Source of the DNA: Cryptomeria japonica
Lineage: Eukaryota > Streptophyta > Pinopsida > Cupressales > Cupressaceae
NCBI RefSeq assembly: GCF_030272615.1
Contig: NC_081406.1
Span: 401,774,939-401,838,938, forward strand
DNA: 64,000 nucleotides
Reading direction: 5' to 3'
A model generated the notes under the pieces. It had not been told where the DNA came from, did no database searches, and was given only the letters and a program-made list of their open reading frames with translations. Positions 23,480 through 34,888 of this stretch are shown in pieces (within the stretch, counting starts at the first letter, position 1; every line of letters begins with the position of its first letter). The position numbers were made by a program, and so were the translations under genes.

Positions 23480-26400
23480 CTAAGTCTCTATCAGTGGGGG
23501 TATGACCCCAAGCTGATCTCTGAGATATTCAAAAGTCTCCTTAGGTAGGGGTTAAGTAAAGATATCTGCAATTTGCTCTTTAGTATTCACATAAACCAGT
23601 TTTATTTCCTTTGCTTCAACATTTTCCCTTAGAAAATTCAGTTTGATAGAAACATGTTTGGTTTTAGAATGTAATACCGGATTATTAGATATATCAATTG
23701 CTATAGTGATATCACAATAGATAGTAATAGGTTCCTTGCATTTTACTTTTATGTCTTTCAACATTTGCTTAAGCCATAGTACCTATGTACAGTTAGTTGT
23801 TGCTGCAACATATTCTGATTCTGTTGTTGATAAAGATGTACAACTTTATTTCTTACTCAACTAAGAAACTAGTATGTTTCCAAGAAAGAATGTTCCACCA
23901 GTGGTGCTTTTTCTATCATCCACATCTCTTGCCCAATTTGCATTTGTGTATGCACATAATTCAAAGTTTTCATCTCTAGGATACCATAATCCAAGATTTA
24001 TAGTGCCTTGTAAGTACCGAAAAATCCTTTTTACTGCTGATTCATGATTTTCTCTAGGATTACTTTGAAATCTTGAAACAATACATACTACATTCATAAT
24101 ATCAGGTCTGGTTTGTGTTAAATACAATAAACCTCCTATCATAGATTTGTATGTAGTTGGATTAACAGGTGTAGATTCATCCCTTAGTGATAATTTGTCA
24201 TTTGTTGTCATAGGTATGCTTACCGGTTTAGAGTTCTCCATCCCAAATTTCTTTAGTAACTCTTTTAAGTACTTGGATTGACTCAAGAATATACCTTTAT
24301 CAGTCTGTGAAATCTGCAATCCAAAAAAGAATTTTATTTCTCCAATCATAGACATTTCAAATTCTTGCTGCATTTTAATAGAAAATTCTTTATATAATCC
24401 ATCTTCTCCTCCAAAGATTATATCATCAACAAATACTTCTATAATCAAGATGTCATCATTAGTCACTTTATAATATAAATTGTTGTCTGCATTTCCTTTA
24501 GTAAAACCAATCTTTAAAAGATACTTATCCAATTTTGCATATCAAGCTCTTGGAGCTTGCTTCAAACCATACAAAGCTTTTCTTAACCTGCAAACCATAT
24601 CATTGTCATCTATCAAAGAAAATCCATCAGGTTGTTCAATATAGACTTCCTCTTCAAGATCTCCATTCAAAAATGCACATTTAATATCCATTTGATATAC
24701 TTTGTAGTTCTTATGTGCTGCAAAAGCCAAAAATAATCTGATTGCCTCAATTGTAGGTACTGGTGCAAAGGTTTCATTGTAATCAACTCCTTCCTTATGA
24801 GAATATCCCTTACACACTAGTCTTTCTTTATTTCTAACAACCTTACCATCTTCATTAAGTTTGTTTCTGAATACCCATTTGGTTCCAATTAAATTTTTAT
24901 CTTTAGGCCAGGGAACTAATGTCCAAGTGTTATTTTTCTCAATTTGTTCTAATTCTTCTTCCATAGCTTTAATCAAAAATTTATCTTCACATGCCTCATT
25001 AATAGATGATGGTTCAATTTGAGAAATAAGACATACCTCTTTATTTTCCAATCTTCCTCTTGTCATAACTCCTTTAAACTTGTTTCCAATTATCTGATCT
25101 TCAGAATGATTCAGTCTTACATACTAGGGTGTCTTTGTTTGCTATTGTTCCTCAGTTACTATGGAATCCTCAGATGATATCGGGGTAACTAGATCTTCAT
25201 TCTGTATCGGTGGATTTAGAGTAGGTTCATTTGTCAAAATTTTTGTTGCCGGTTCAGAGTCTATATACCTTGAAGTTCCTCTAAATTGTTCATGAATCTT
25301 TACATTTGTACTTTCAACAATTTTCTACAATCTTTTGTTAAAACATCTATATGCCTTTCTCTTAGATGAATAACCAAGAAATATTCCTTCATCACTTCTA
25401 GGATCAAATTTTCCAATATACTCATCTCTTCTGATATAACATTTAGTTCCAAAAATTCTAAAATATTTAAGAGTAGGAGTATTACCAAACCATAGTTCAT
25501 GAGGGGTCTTATCGGTTTCACCTTTGATGTGAACTTTGTTGAATGTATAGACCATTGTACTAACCACCTCTCTCCAATATACATGTGGTAGGTTTTCTTC
25601 TGATAACATACTTCTTGCTACATCCAAGATAGTTCTATTTTTCCTTTCAACAACTCCATTTTGTTGTGGTGTCCGAGGTGCTGATAGCTGTCTTCTGATT
25701 CCATTCACTTCACAAAATGTATTAAACTCCTTAGATGTAAATTCTCCTCCTTGATCTAATCTTAGACATTTGATTTTCTTACCGGTTTCATTTTCTACCA
25801 TTGCTTTGAACAATTTAAAGTTTCTAAGTGCTTCTGATTTTTCTCTAAGAAAAGTAACCCAACACATTCTAGAGTAGTCATCAATGATTAGCATGAAATA
25901 TCTATCACCTTGTAAGCTTTTAGTTCTAGCTAGACCACATAAGTCAGCATGAATTAAATCAAGAGCATTATTGGATTTTTCTGGAATACTTTTGAAACTA
26001 GCTCTAACTTGTTTTCCAAATTGACATTCCTTACATACTCTATTTTGAGGTTTGACAATTTTAGGTAAATCTCTAACTACCTTAGTAGTACTGATTTTCA
26101 CCATGCAATCAAAGTTTACATGACAAAGTCTTTTATGCCATAGCCAACTTTCATCTATATGTGCAATCAAGAATGTCTTTTCACTGTTATTCAAATGAAA
26201 GATATTACCTCTAGTTTGATTACCGGTTGCAATTTCCAAACCAGTTCTATTCATGATTTTGCATTTTCCATTTTTAAATTGTAACTAAAATCCTTTCTCA
26301 ACTAATTGACCAATACTCAAAAGATTATTCTTTAATCCTTCAACATAGTAAACATTGTTAGTGTTATGCTTACCATCAAGAGATATTGTACCCTTACCTT

Positions 26401-27604
26401 TGATTAAACAAGCTTTGTCATCTCCAAATCTCACTAAGCCTCCATTGTATTCTTGAAAGTTCAATAATTTACCTTTGTCTCCTGTCATATGATGTGAGCA
26501 TCCTGAATCAATGATCCATTCATCCTTTACTTCAACTTTAGCTACCAAGGCCTGTTCTACCGGTTGAGCAGTAGGTGCCGGTTGATCTTCTATTATAGCA
26601 ACAAAAACCCATCCATTGTCTACCAGATCCTCATCGGAATCATTAGTCACACCTTCATCAACAATGTAACAAGATTTGTCTTTATTCTTCTTAAATCTGT
26701 ATCTCTGATATTCAGGGTTAGGCTTGTATGTTCTTCTACCTTCTTCTCTTAGTCTAGCTTGTCTATCAGGGCATCTTGAAGCCATATGACCAATCTTATT
26801 GCAGTTAAAACATTTAAAGAGTGCTTTACCTTCATACTTACTTCCAACTGGACCTTTAGGCATTTTCCTTGCAAATAGTGCTTAGAGTTCTTCAAGTTCT
26901 CTTGCATAAAAGGCTTTCCAATCAGATTTGTCAAATGATGGAGCAAATTATGTTGATGCTTTAAAGACCAAATCTATCTTTATAGTAGCAACAGGACCAA
27001 ATTCTTCAATTTCAAAAGCTGAAAGTTTCCTAATCAATGTATCCCTAGTTACTGATGTATTAGGCATTTTTCTTAACTCATTTATAGTAGTGACTTTCAT
27101 TTTATATGCTGGTGGCAATCCTCTTTAAACTTTTGAAACAACTTCATCCTCACTTAAGGTTCCTCCACAACATTTAATACCCAAAACAATCTTATTTACT
27201 CTTTCCATAAAAGCATAAATCCTTTCATCTTCTTCCAATTTCAGATGTTCATACTTGACCCGGAAGCTTTCAAGTTTTGCAATTTTGATTGGGGAATCTC
27301 CTTCATTCAGTGTATCCAAATGATCTCAAATAGCTTTAGTAGTAGACCTATTTGATAGTCACATGATTTATTGATCTGATAATGCAGTCAAAAGTGCTTC
27401 TCTTGCTTTGCAATCATTTTCCTCATCTTTAGTCAAGTTGGGTGGAGTGGGCTGACTCTGAGTAGGAGTTGTATAACCATTCTTTGTAACATCCCAGATG
27501 TCCTTTCCAATGCAATTTAGATGTGTCTCCATTCTGATCTTCCATATGCCATAGTTGGTTCCATCAAGTTTAGGACTGTCCTTCCTAAAATAGTTAGTAG
27601 ACAT
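23480..27604 (-). pseudogene. gag-pol: copia element 1 polyprotein, one frame with internal stops
   Basis: ATG at 27604 opens a single frame of 1,374 codons with no frameshift. Gag occupies 27604-26800 and ends in an intact knuckle CFNCNKIGHMASRC. The protease has DSGCSHHMTG (26505). Integrase has an HHCC finger (WHKRLCH, CKEC) and all three acidic residues (HADLCG, RLDQGGEF, VVERKNR). Reverse transcriptase has MDIKCAFLNG and FVDDIIFGG (24429). RNase H has TNANW where element 2 has TDANW, so its first catalytic Asp is lost. Stops include 26285, 25325, 24542, 23861 and 23552. Comparison with element 2 shows Gln, Trp and Lys at several of these sites. Confidence 0.93.
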
Positions 27605-27644
27605 TGGATCTCCTCAAGCTGTTAAACTTCTGCAAAAGAGGACT

Positions 27645-27659
27645 AAGCTCTGATACCAA
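27645..27659 (-). other. primer-binding site of copia element 1
   Basis: TTGGTATCAGAGCTT on the minus strand, one base inside the 5' LTR, matches the 3' end complement of plant initiator tRNA-Met. It fixes the element's orientation. Confidence 0.9.
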
Positions 27660-27660
27660 T

Positions 27661-28676
27661 TGTTAGGTCCCAGAGACAACTAAGAGGGTCGGGGTGAATT
27701 AGTTGTCAAATAAATTCAAACCAAAAACAAATTAACCAACTTAATACTTAATATCGGTAAACCAGTTTAATATGCCGGTAGACAATTTTAATAGTTAATT
27801 GTTATATCGGTAAGGATTAGTGCATGAAACATAAAGACAAAGTCATCCACAACACATAACACCAATATTTATATGTGGAAACCCTATAAGGGGAAAAACC
27901 ACAGTGGGAAACCTTACCCACAATCAAATGATACTATTACAGATAGTAAGTGTACATAAATGGGGTCTGCACATGCAAAAAGACCAAGCGCCTACATCTC
28001 ACTGCTCAATCACAAAATGGGAGTCACACTGGCTACAGTTGGATGGTTAAATCCAATAAGAATATACTGCACAAAATAGCATCTTCATATGCTGGATTTA
28101 GTACCGGTGTAGTTCTGATTGTCTTCACAAAAACCCTCCATCAATCTTCAAATGATGTCTGCATGTATAGCTCTTCTTATTCTCGCATATACCTTCACAC
28201 AATCCTTTTTCGCATTACTCATTTGATCTTACAAATAAGATCTTACATTTATACCATAACCTAAGACCAATTTTAGTAGGTTGGCTCTACAAGATATTAC
28301 AATAAAAACATTTTACAAACAATACAATATCCGATGCAATAAACGATTGAACATGTTGGATTAATGCATTTACAACAATAATTAATCATCTCCATTGCAT
28401 GTCGTGCTGATATGGAAAAGATGAACCCGCCGGTGTAACCTGGACCTATTTGCTGGTAACAACAAATATGCAAATATGAATGTACCAAAAAATAGTTCTC
28501 CAAGACAAGATGTCCAAATGATGTCTTTGACATTACCAAGTGTTTTCCATATCATTCCAAGTCCTGGTTATCATTATATCCTACCGGTGAATGTTGCTGA
28601 TTCTCCAAAGTGCCAGAGTTGATAAGTGTTTAGTAGGTGTTGACATCAATGACAAAACCATACCAAAATACCAAGA
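27661..28676 (-). repeat. copia element 1, 5' LTR
   Basis: Begins TGTTAGG on the plus strand next to the primer-binding site and matches the left LTR to CCAA at 28674; the last two bases are GA instead of CA. The two LTRs differ by scattered substitutions, so insertion is not recent. Confidence 0.92.
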
Positions 28677-29180
28677 AAAGTTACATAGAACAGTAGATGA
28701 CAATAGACTTGGAAAAAATAGAGGTTTCATAGAGCTAGAGCAATCAAAAGTGACCAAGCATTCTACATTGTTGAACAAGGAGTTAATAACTCCACGTCTT
28801 GCAATAACTTCCAAATATATCTGAAACATATCCAACAAATATAGGATGAAATATAATAGCAAAAATCCTAAAGATTAGCTATTTCTTCATTAATCATTCA
28901 TAAAAGTAATACTTTTAACATAATACTATTTCTAATATATTCTCTAATTAGTAGAGTATATGAGCAAAAGGAATAAACATGCATGCATATAGTCTGCCTC
29001 TAGACACATTAATTAACAAAATATTCAAAGTTTTTAAGCATAAATTATGATTAAAAGTGTCATATTTAAGTGCTCATCAAGTTCAACAAAATTCAAAAAT
29101 TTATTTATGTTCTCCATCTCTTTAGTTCAACAATACCAAAATTAATATAGAGCCAAAAATTGAGTAAAAATCTTCTTGAA
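28677..29180. other. non-coding stretch between two insertions
   Basis: AT-rich sequence without a recognisable gene. From 29049 on it is part of the 1.75-kb segment that recurs at 44504. The part 28677-29048 has no second copy in the window. Confidence 0.6.
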
Positions 29181-29185
29181 CTCCT

Positions 29186-30391
29186 TGTTAGGCCCAATAT
29201 TGAAAGCTAATGTCCTGAGAGGGGAGGGGTGAATTAGTACTTCAAATCTTTTCTTCAACAATAAATTTACTGTTAAGCATAAACTGAATATTGTTGAAAC
29301 ATAATATAATGCTAAAACAAATAAGTAACAATCATACATGATTCACTCCATAACACTTATATTTTGGTTATGCAGAAACTCCTTGTTAGAGAGAAAAACT
29401 GCGGTGGGGATGGCACACACAACTTCACTACTACAATAATAAAGGTTGCTCGGTTAGAGCTACATGTTTATCTATTTCTGGTAGCTTACCCTGTTAGGAG
29501 TATCAAGATATTTAGATCTACCTTGCTAAAGGATTTTACAACACTTAAACTAAATGTTGCACCTGGTTAAAGGCTTTAAAATTTATAGACTTTGTTAGAG
29601 TCTTTTACCCTGTTAAAGGTTTCTCTTACAACTCAAAATATTACATTCAAAATCTTACAAAATATCTGCAACTTCACATCTGAAATGTTATAGCGAATTC
29701 TATGTGCTCCAAATAAAATTACCTTGCTTCTAGCATACCTTGGTAACCCATAAAATAACTCGGTAAACCTTTCTGTTTACTCTATTCCTTGACTGTTCTC
29801 TAAAATCCTTCTCGGTGACCTCTGTGTATCTGTAACAGTCATAACACTCAGTGCTTTCCCATGATTTTTCTTTTCACATATGTCTATCTTCACACTCTTG
29901 TCTTGCTTCTCAGTCATACACACATACATACTTGATCCTCAATTCATGTTGTATAAATAGATCTCTTATGACAGTGATCTTGTTCATACTTCGATCTTAC
30001 AAACATGATTCATTAAATGAATAACTATACAAATTATTTTATTGGATAGATGTCCTCAAAATCATACCAAAATCTTAAGTGCAATTTCCAATGTGATAAC
30101 GGTTCCTTGTTCCTCGATCTTTGTAACATGTTTCCCATATGTGTCTAGGTTCAATGAATCTGGTAACATGTTTCACTTGGTGTGTATCAACTCGGTATAC
30201 CATCTTTGCTGCTCGATAGTAATAGAACGTTACTCGGTAGACAGCTCGGTGTATACTAAACTCTGTGACTTGTAACTTCTGTAACCAACTGCTCTGTGCT
30301 TACCGACTAAATATTTTGGTAGTAATAACCGACTAGAGTATATAGAATGACTTTGGACATAAAACTAATGACAACTTAGTAAATAGTAACA
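29186..30391 (-). mobile_element. solo LTR X (copia type), first copy
   Basis: TGTTAGG at 29186 and AGTAACA at 30391 are mirror-type LTR ends, 1,206 bp apart. The pentamer CTCCT occurs on both sides (29181-29185 and 30392-30396), a perfect target-site duplication. No internal region is present, so recombination between the two LTRs of an element left one. The orientation follows the CCTAACA-type end on the minus strand. Confidence 0.88.
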
Positions 30392-30758
30392 CTCCTTTCC
30401 TAAATCTTCCCCTCCAAAGGCAAAATACACCTATAAATAACTAGACCCTTATCTCACCACTAACACCACAACACGCCAAAACTAAGGTTGTGCCTTACAA
30501 AAAGGTAGCAACAAAAACAAACTAAAATTAGGTAGAACATTAACAATAAAGAAATAAAACTAACTCAAAAGTCAGCCTAGTTAGTCATTGATTATATTAG
30601 GAACATTGTTGTTTCTCTCTTATGTCCATTTCAATAGGAAACTTCAACTGCCCACCAACATTTTTGTGGTCACTGATCACACAAGATTCATTAGAGTACT
30701 ACGAAAAAATTCCAATCTTCTACGTATTCCTTCTTGATTGTTGTTTATGGTTCCTTTT

Positions 30759-30802
30759 TGTTGGATATTGTTGCTGCTTTGATATGTTGTTGCCATTGAT
30801 GT
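30759..30802 (+). mobile_element. start of LTR Y, cut by the Tat insertion
   Basis: TGTTGGATATTGTTGCTGC at 30759 matches the start of the longer LTR at 46214. After 44 bases the sequence is interrupted by TGTAGACA of the Tat element. Confidence 0.75.
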
Positions 30803-31899
30803 TGTAGACACTTAAAAATAATTATTTTAATTATTTTTAATTCCTCACATAATTAATTAATTAATTATGTTAATTCAAATTCCTCTCAATATTAATTAAA
30901 TATAATTAATATTGTCACTATAGCATATGATTGATTTATTTAATAAATCAATCCCTCTCTTTATTCTTCTAAACAAAATCAAATCCTCACAAATCTTCCT
31001 CTTAGATAATTAATTTCAATTAATTAGTTAACCTACATGATTCCTACAAATCATCTTCTTAATTCATTCTTCTAGAAACTCCCTAAACTCACTTAACATT
31101 ATTCTTCTAATTTTTTATTCCCTCCACTCATTCTCTCTCCTAGTCAAATTCTCCTACAAATATTAATCCCACCTAACATTTCCTCTAACCCCCCTCTTAA
31201 TGAGTCGTTAATGGTTAATCATCATGATTAGTCACAAAGTCAACTCTTTGTCCTTTTCATCCAACCACTAGCTTTAAATGCTCTTTTCCTAGGTGAATGT
31301 AAGATTTTTGAAATCACATATTCCTCTAGGCATCCCCTCTTCCAAGGAATTTTTAATTCTTTTTTATTCCTCCAATCCCCATGATATCCTTTTTTGGAGA
31401 ATTTTTAATTCCTCCAATGCATCTTGTAGAGTGTGGAGATACGAAATGCCTTTAAGGCATATTTCTTGGTCTCCGCACCCTCTCTTGGACCTTGTGTGAG
31501 CTTACAAGTAAATCTTAGCCCTTCATCTCGAATTCATCCTAACCATCCATTTTCCTCTCTTCTTCCTATAAAATAGGGCTCCATCCGTTCATTCAAAACA
31601 TCTTGAAATCCAGTAAGCTTATGCTTCCCTTTTGAGCCCAGGAAATCATCTTGGCAACTTGATCATCTCATCCTTATCATTTTTCAAATCCATTCCATTT
31701 GTGCACAACATTAGAGAGCCATCCACATCCAGTAATCAAAGGAGCATTATCAAGGGGCGCCTTCACTTCATCAAGCTCAATCCAAAGGAGAAGGTAAAAT
31801 AGTAAGGTGAAATGGTCTTTTAATGATATTTTAGCATTTTGCATGTTTATTTCGTTATGTTTTGATCATTTGACCTTCAAATCTATTTTCCCCTCTTCA
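30803..31899 (+). repeat. Tat element, 5' LTR
   Basis: Begins TGTAGACACTTAAAAA after the target GATGT and ends CTTCA just before the primer-binding site. Its first 480 bases match the 3' LTR remnant at 44031. A TATA-like CCTATAAAATAGGG lies at 31565, a plausible promoter for the element's RNA. Confidence 0.9.
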
Positions 31900-31900
31900 T

Positions 31901-31920
31901 TTTGGCACGCCCGGTGGGAC
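31901..31920 (+). other. Tat element, primer-binding site
   Basis: TTTGGCACGCCCGGTGGGAC follows the LTR end after one base. Its form (TGGC...GGTGGGAC) is usual for plant Tat/Athila elements and differs from the tRNA-Met site of the copia elements. I did not assign the tRNA. Confidence 0.7.
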
Positions 31921-34430
31921 CCACGTCCCTAAGAACTAATATTTTTTTTAAGGTTTTTTTGAGTTGTGAGACACAGGTTTCAGAATAGCGTGACTACAGA
32001 ATTTTTTTTTTTTTTTTGCAGGTTCTAGAATAGTAGCTCTGTATTTCTGCGCAACAACTTCTTTTTTGTTTCTATTGCGTTTTTGTTTTTGTTCTTTTTC
32101 TATTTCTGTTTCAGTTTCAGCACGATAGTTTTGCGATTAGCGCGAGTGTTTTTGTGGGAATTTGAATTCCTTTTATCCGATCTATTATTTGCTCTGTTAT
32201 CTACTCTGTTTAATAAGAATCTGTGTGAAAGTAGGAGAGTATGCTCTTGTTTATATAGACAATTCGAAATCCAGACCTTTCACTTTTCTATTCTGTTTAG
32301 CGCGACTGTATGCTCTGACCGCGGGAAAGTGTGAAAATAGGAGAGTATGCTCTTGTCTATCTAGACAATCAGAAATCCGGACCTTTGACACTTTTCTATC
32401 TATTTAGTGCTATTGTCTGCTCTATTAATCTATCTGAAATTTTTAGGCGCTAACTTTAGTTTGCATTTCTTTTTTTTCATTTCCTGTTATCTGCTCTGTT
32501 TAAAGATAATATGTCTGACCATAGGAAAGTGTGAAAGTAGGAGATTATGCTCATCTATCTAGACAATAAAAAATCTAGACCTTTGACATTTTTTTTTATT
32601 CTGTTAAATTTAGGGTTTCTGCTCTGTTAAATCTAGGGTTTCTGTCTGCTCTGTTAAATCTAAGGTTAAAAAAAAAAAAATTCAAAACTTCCTATTTTTT
32701 TTGCCATATCTTCTTTATCTCGACTCCATTTTCCTCCAAACTTCACCAGATTCTCCGCATTGCCATTTTCCACATTTTCTTCCTTGGGGGCTTTATCCCA
32801 AAAATCCACTTTTTGAAACCTAAATCCCATATTTCTCTATTTTTAGGGTTTACCATAACTTCTTCCCCTTTTATCCAATCACCTCCAAATTTTTCCCATA
32901 TTATCCATCTCCAACTTTTGCTTCTTTGTCCCTCTTTGACAAATTTTCCCATTCCTTCATCTTTCCTCCAAAATCCCCATTTTTTGCTTGCTTGTCCCTT
33001 GGAAAGTGGCAAAAAACCTAGTCAAACCCAATTTACCCATCAAAGTTTCCTTCAAATCCACATTTGTCATTAGTAAAAAAATTTTTATTTATGTTTTTCT
33101 ACTTATTCCCAAAAAATCAAAAAAATTAATATTTTGTCATTTTGTTGTCTTTTGTAGGATTGTTGAAGACTCCATTTTTTAAACTACTAATCAAATTGTT
33201 TTGTAGGACACTTGTTGAAGACTCCATTTTTCAAAACTACTAATCAAGTTGTTTTGCAAGTTGCCTAGCTGATTCAACCAAATCTTGTGCATTTATTTAA
33301 ACTAGGCACCTAGATATTAATTAAAATGGAATGAACCATTGTCTTATGTGTCTTTAAGAAAAGCGTAAAGGTAGGAAAGTATGCTCTCGTCTTACTAGAT
33401 GATCAGAAATCCAAACCCTCCAACCTTTTCTTGTTTGATTGTGTATTTACCTCTAGCGGGTCTGCCCTCCCAACTTGCTCTTTGAGAAGGTAAGAGGGGA
33501 ACGACCCAAGTGAGTACACCCGGACCTGGGGTTCCCAACTCACTATAATAAATAGGCCATTGACTACGAAAGGGTTAATGGTTGGGGCTATATGAGAGTT
33601 AACTCTCACATTGGGTGCTTAGTAGGATCTTAGAGGTCTCAATCATGCTTGTGTGACTATTAAGTTCTTGGTGCTTCATTGGGCTATAGGCCTCAATTGC
33701 GCTTGCGCAACTTCGAAGGGTAGCTCCTAATGGGAAGACTTACTAAACACCTTGTTCATAGTGGCCAAAAACCTTCTAGTCATTGGTGCAGGAGGTCGGA
33801 CCTCTGAAGCGGCCCATATTCTTATGGCCCTTAGTAGAGACACAAAGTTCACCATGAGGAGTTTTCATGGGAATTGATGCTTGGCTGCCCCGAGAAGTGA
33901 GTGTCGTGGAGGGGAGCCAGTGGGATCAAGCATCTTAGTGTCTGCTCTAGGTAAGCGTAGATGGGAAACCAATTGAGATTCAATGACTATTGTCCTTGCC
34001 AACCTTAAGAATGTTGTATATGAGCATGAGTGTCTTTGATATACTATGCATTTGATCACTGTGTTTGCTTTGTTTGATACATACTTGCCAAGAGTAGACT
34101 AAAAACACATCATTATCCCCAAACACTTTGCAAAAACATTTGTCAAGACACAAACAATTGTCCAAGTCATTACCCACACAAAGTCAAAAATTACGTCAAA
34201 ACTCTGTCCGTCCCATTTTTCATAAGCTTAAGAGAGAAGCTAAGAGTCCGTCATCTCCATCAACATTCAAGTTTGTCCTTTGAAACACCAACTATCATTC
34301 AAATCAGGGTGGTCATATCCCTTCATACAACTTTCCATTCAAATCGATCCTCCATTAAGTCGTATTCATGTCAAAGACAACCTAGTTATCAAGTTTCTTC
34401 TAAACCATCACTACCATACCTTCTTCATCA
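31921..34430 (+). other. Tat element leader with four dispersed 60-bp repeats
   Basis: No coding sequence. A unit of about 60 bases with the words GTGTGAAA, AGGAGAGTATGCTC, TAGACAATCAGAAATCC and GACCTTT recurs at 32223, 32329, 32530 and, more diverged, 33363. Long leaders are normal in this clade; the repeats may shape the RNA. Confidence 0.7.
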
Positions 34431-34880
34431 ATCATCCTCAAATTTCTTAAATCCTTTCATCCTCAATTTTCTTAAATCCTTTCATCACAAATTTCTCAAA
34501 TCCTTTCATCCTCAATTTTCTTAAATCCTTTCATCACAAATTTCTCAAGTCCTTTCATCACAAATTTCTTAAATCCTTTCATCACAAATTTCTTAAATCC
34601 TTTCATCACAAATTTCTCAAGTCTTTTCATCCTGAAATTTCTCAAATCCTTTCATCACAAATTTCTCAAGTCTTTTCATCCTCAAAATTCTTAAATCCTT
34701 TCATCACAAATTTCTTAAGTCCTTTCATCCTCAAATTTCTTAAATCCTTTCATCACAAATTTCTTAAGTCCTTTCATCCTCAAATTTATTAAATTCTTTC
34801 ATCACAAATTTCTTAAATCCTTTCATCACAAATTTCTTAAGTCCTTTCATCACATTTTTCCTAAGTCTTTTCATCACAAA
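34430..34880 (+). repeat. tandem array of about 24-bp units before gag
   Basis: About 18 copies of a 24-base unit of the form AATCCTTTCATCACAAATTTCTTA, with a CTCAA variant of the second half in many copies. The array stops nine bases before the ATG of gag (34889). Confidence 0.93.
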
Positions 34881-34888
34881 TATCGTGT

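Larger units (their letters stand above)
22082..28676 (-). mobile_element. Ty1/copia element 1, both LTRs present
   Basis: The element has two LTRs of about 1.02 kb (22082-23102 and 27661-28676), a tRNA-Met primer-binding site next to the right (5') LTR, a purine-rich tract next to the left (3') LTR, and a gag-protease-integrase-RT-RNase H polyprotein in the copia order. Flanking pentamers are AGAGT (22077) and AAAGT (28677), a possible target duplication with one change. Element 2 at 57301 belongs to the same family, as shared protein and LTR sequence shows. Confidence 0.95.
29049..30802. repeat. 1.75-kb direct duplication, left copy
   Basis: Nearly identical in order and content to 44504-46254. 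It contains a solo LTR with both its target duplications and the first 44 bases of another LTR. The right boundary is the Tat element insertion at 30803; the second copy continues past that point without the insertion. Confidence 0.92.

Noticed and set aside
25300-25584. 94-codon frame in copia element 1, with a similar one at 60600 in element 2
   Set aside because: Alternative frame of the integrase end. In element 2 it is joined to integrase only by a one-base deletion; similarity between copies follows from shared DNA.
27645-27659. tRNA-like sequence
   Set aside because: Only the short complement of the tRNA 3' end is present (primer-binding site); no cloverleaf can be formed.
30042-30275. 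77-codon frame present twice (also at 45497)
   Set aside because: Both lie inside the duplicated solo LTR; repetition reflects the duplication and not a gene.
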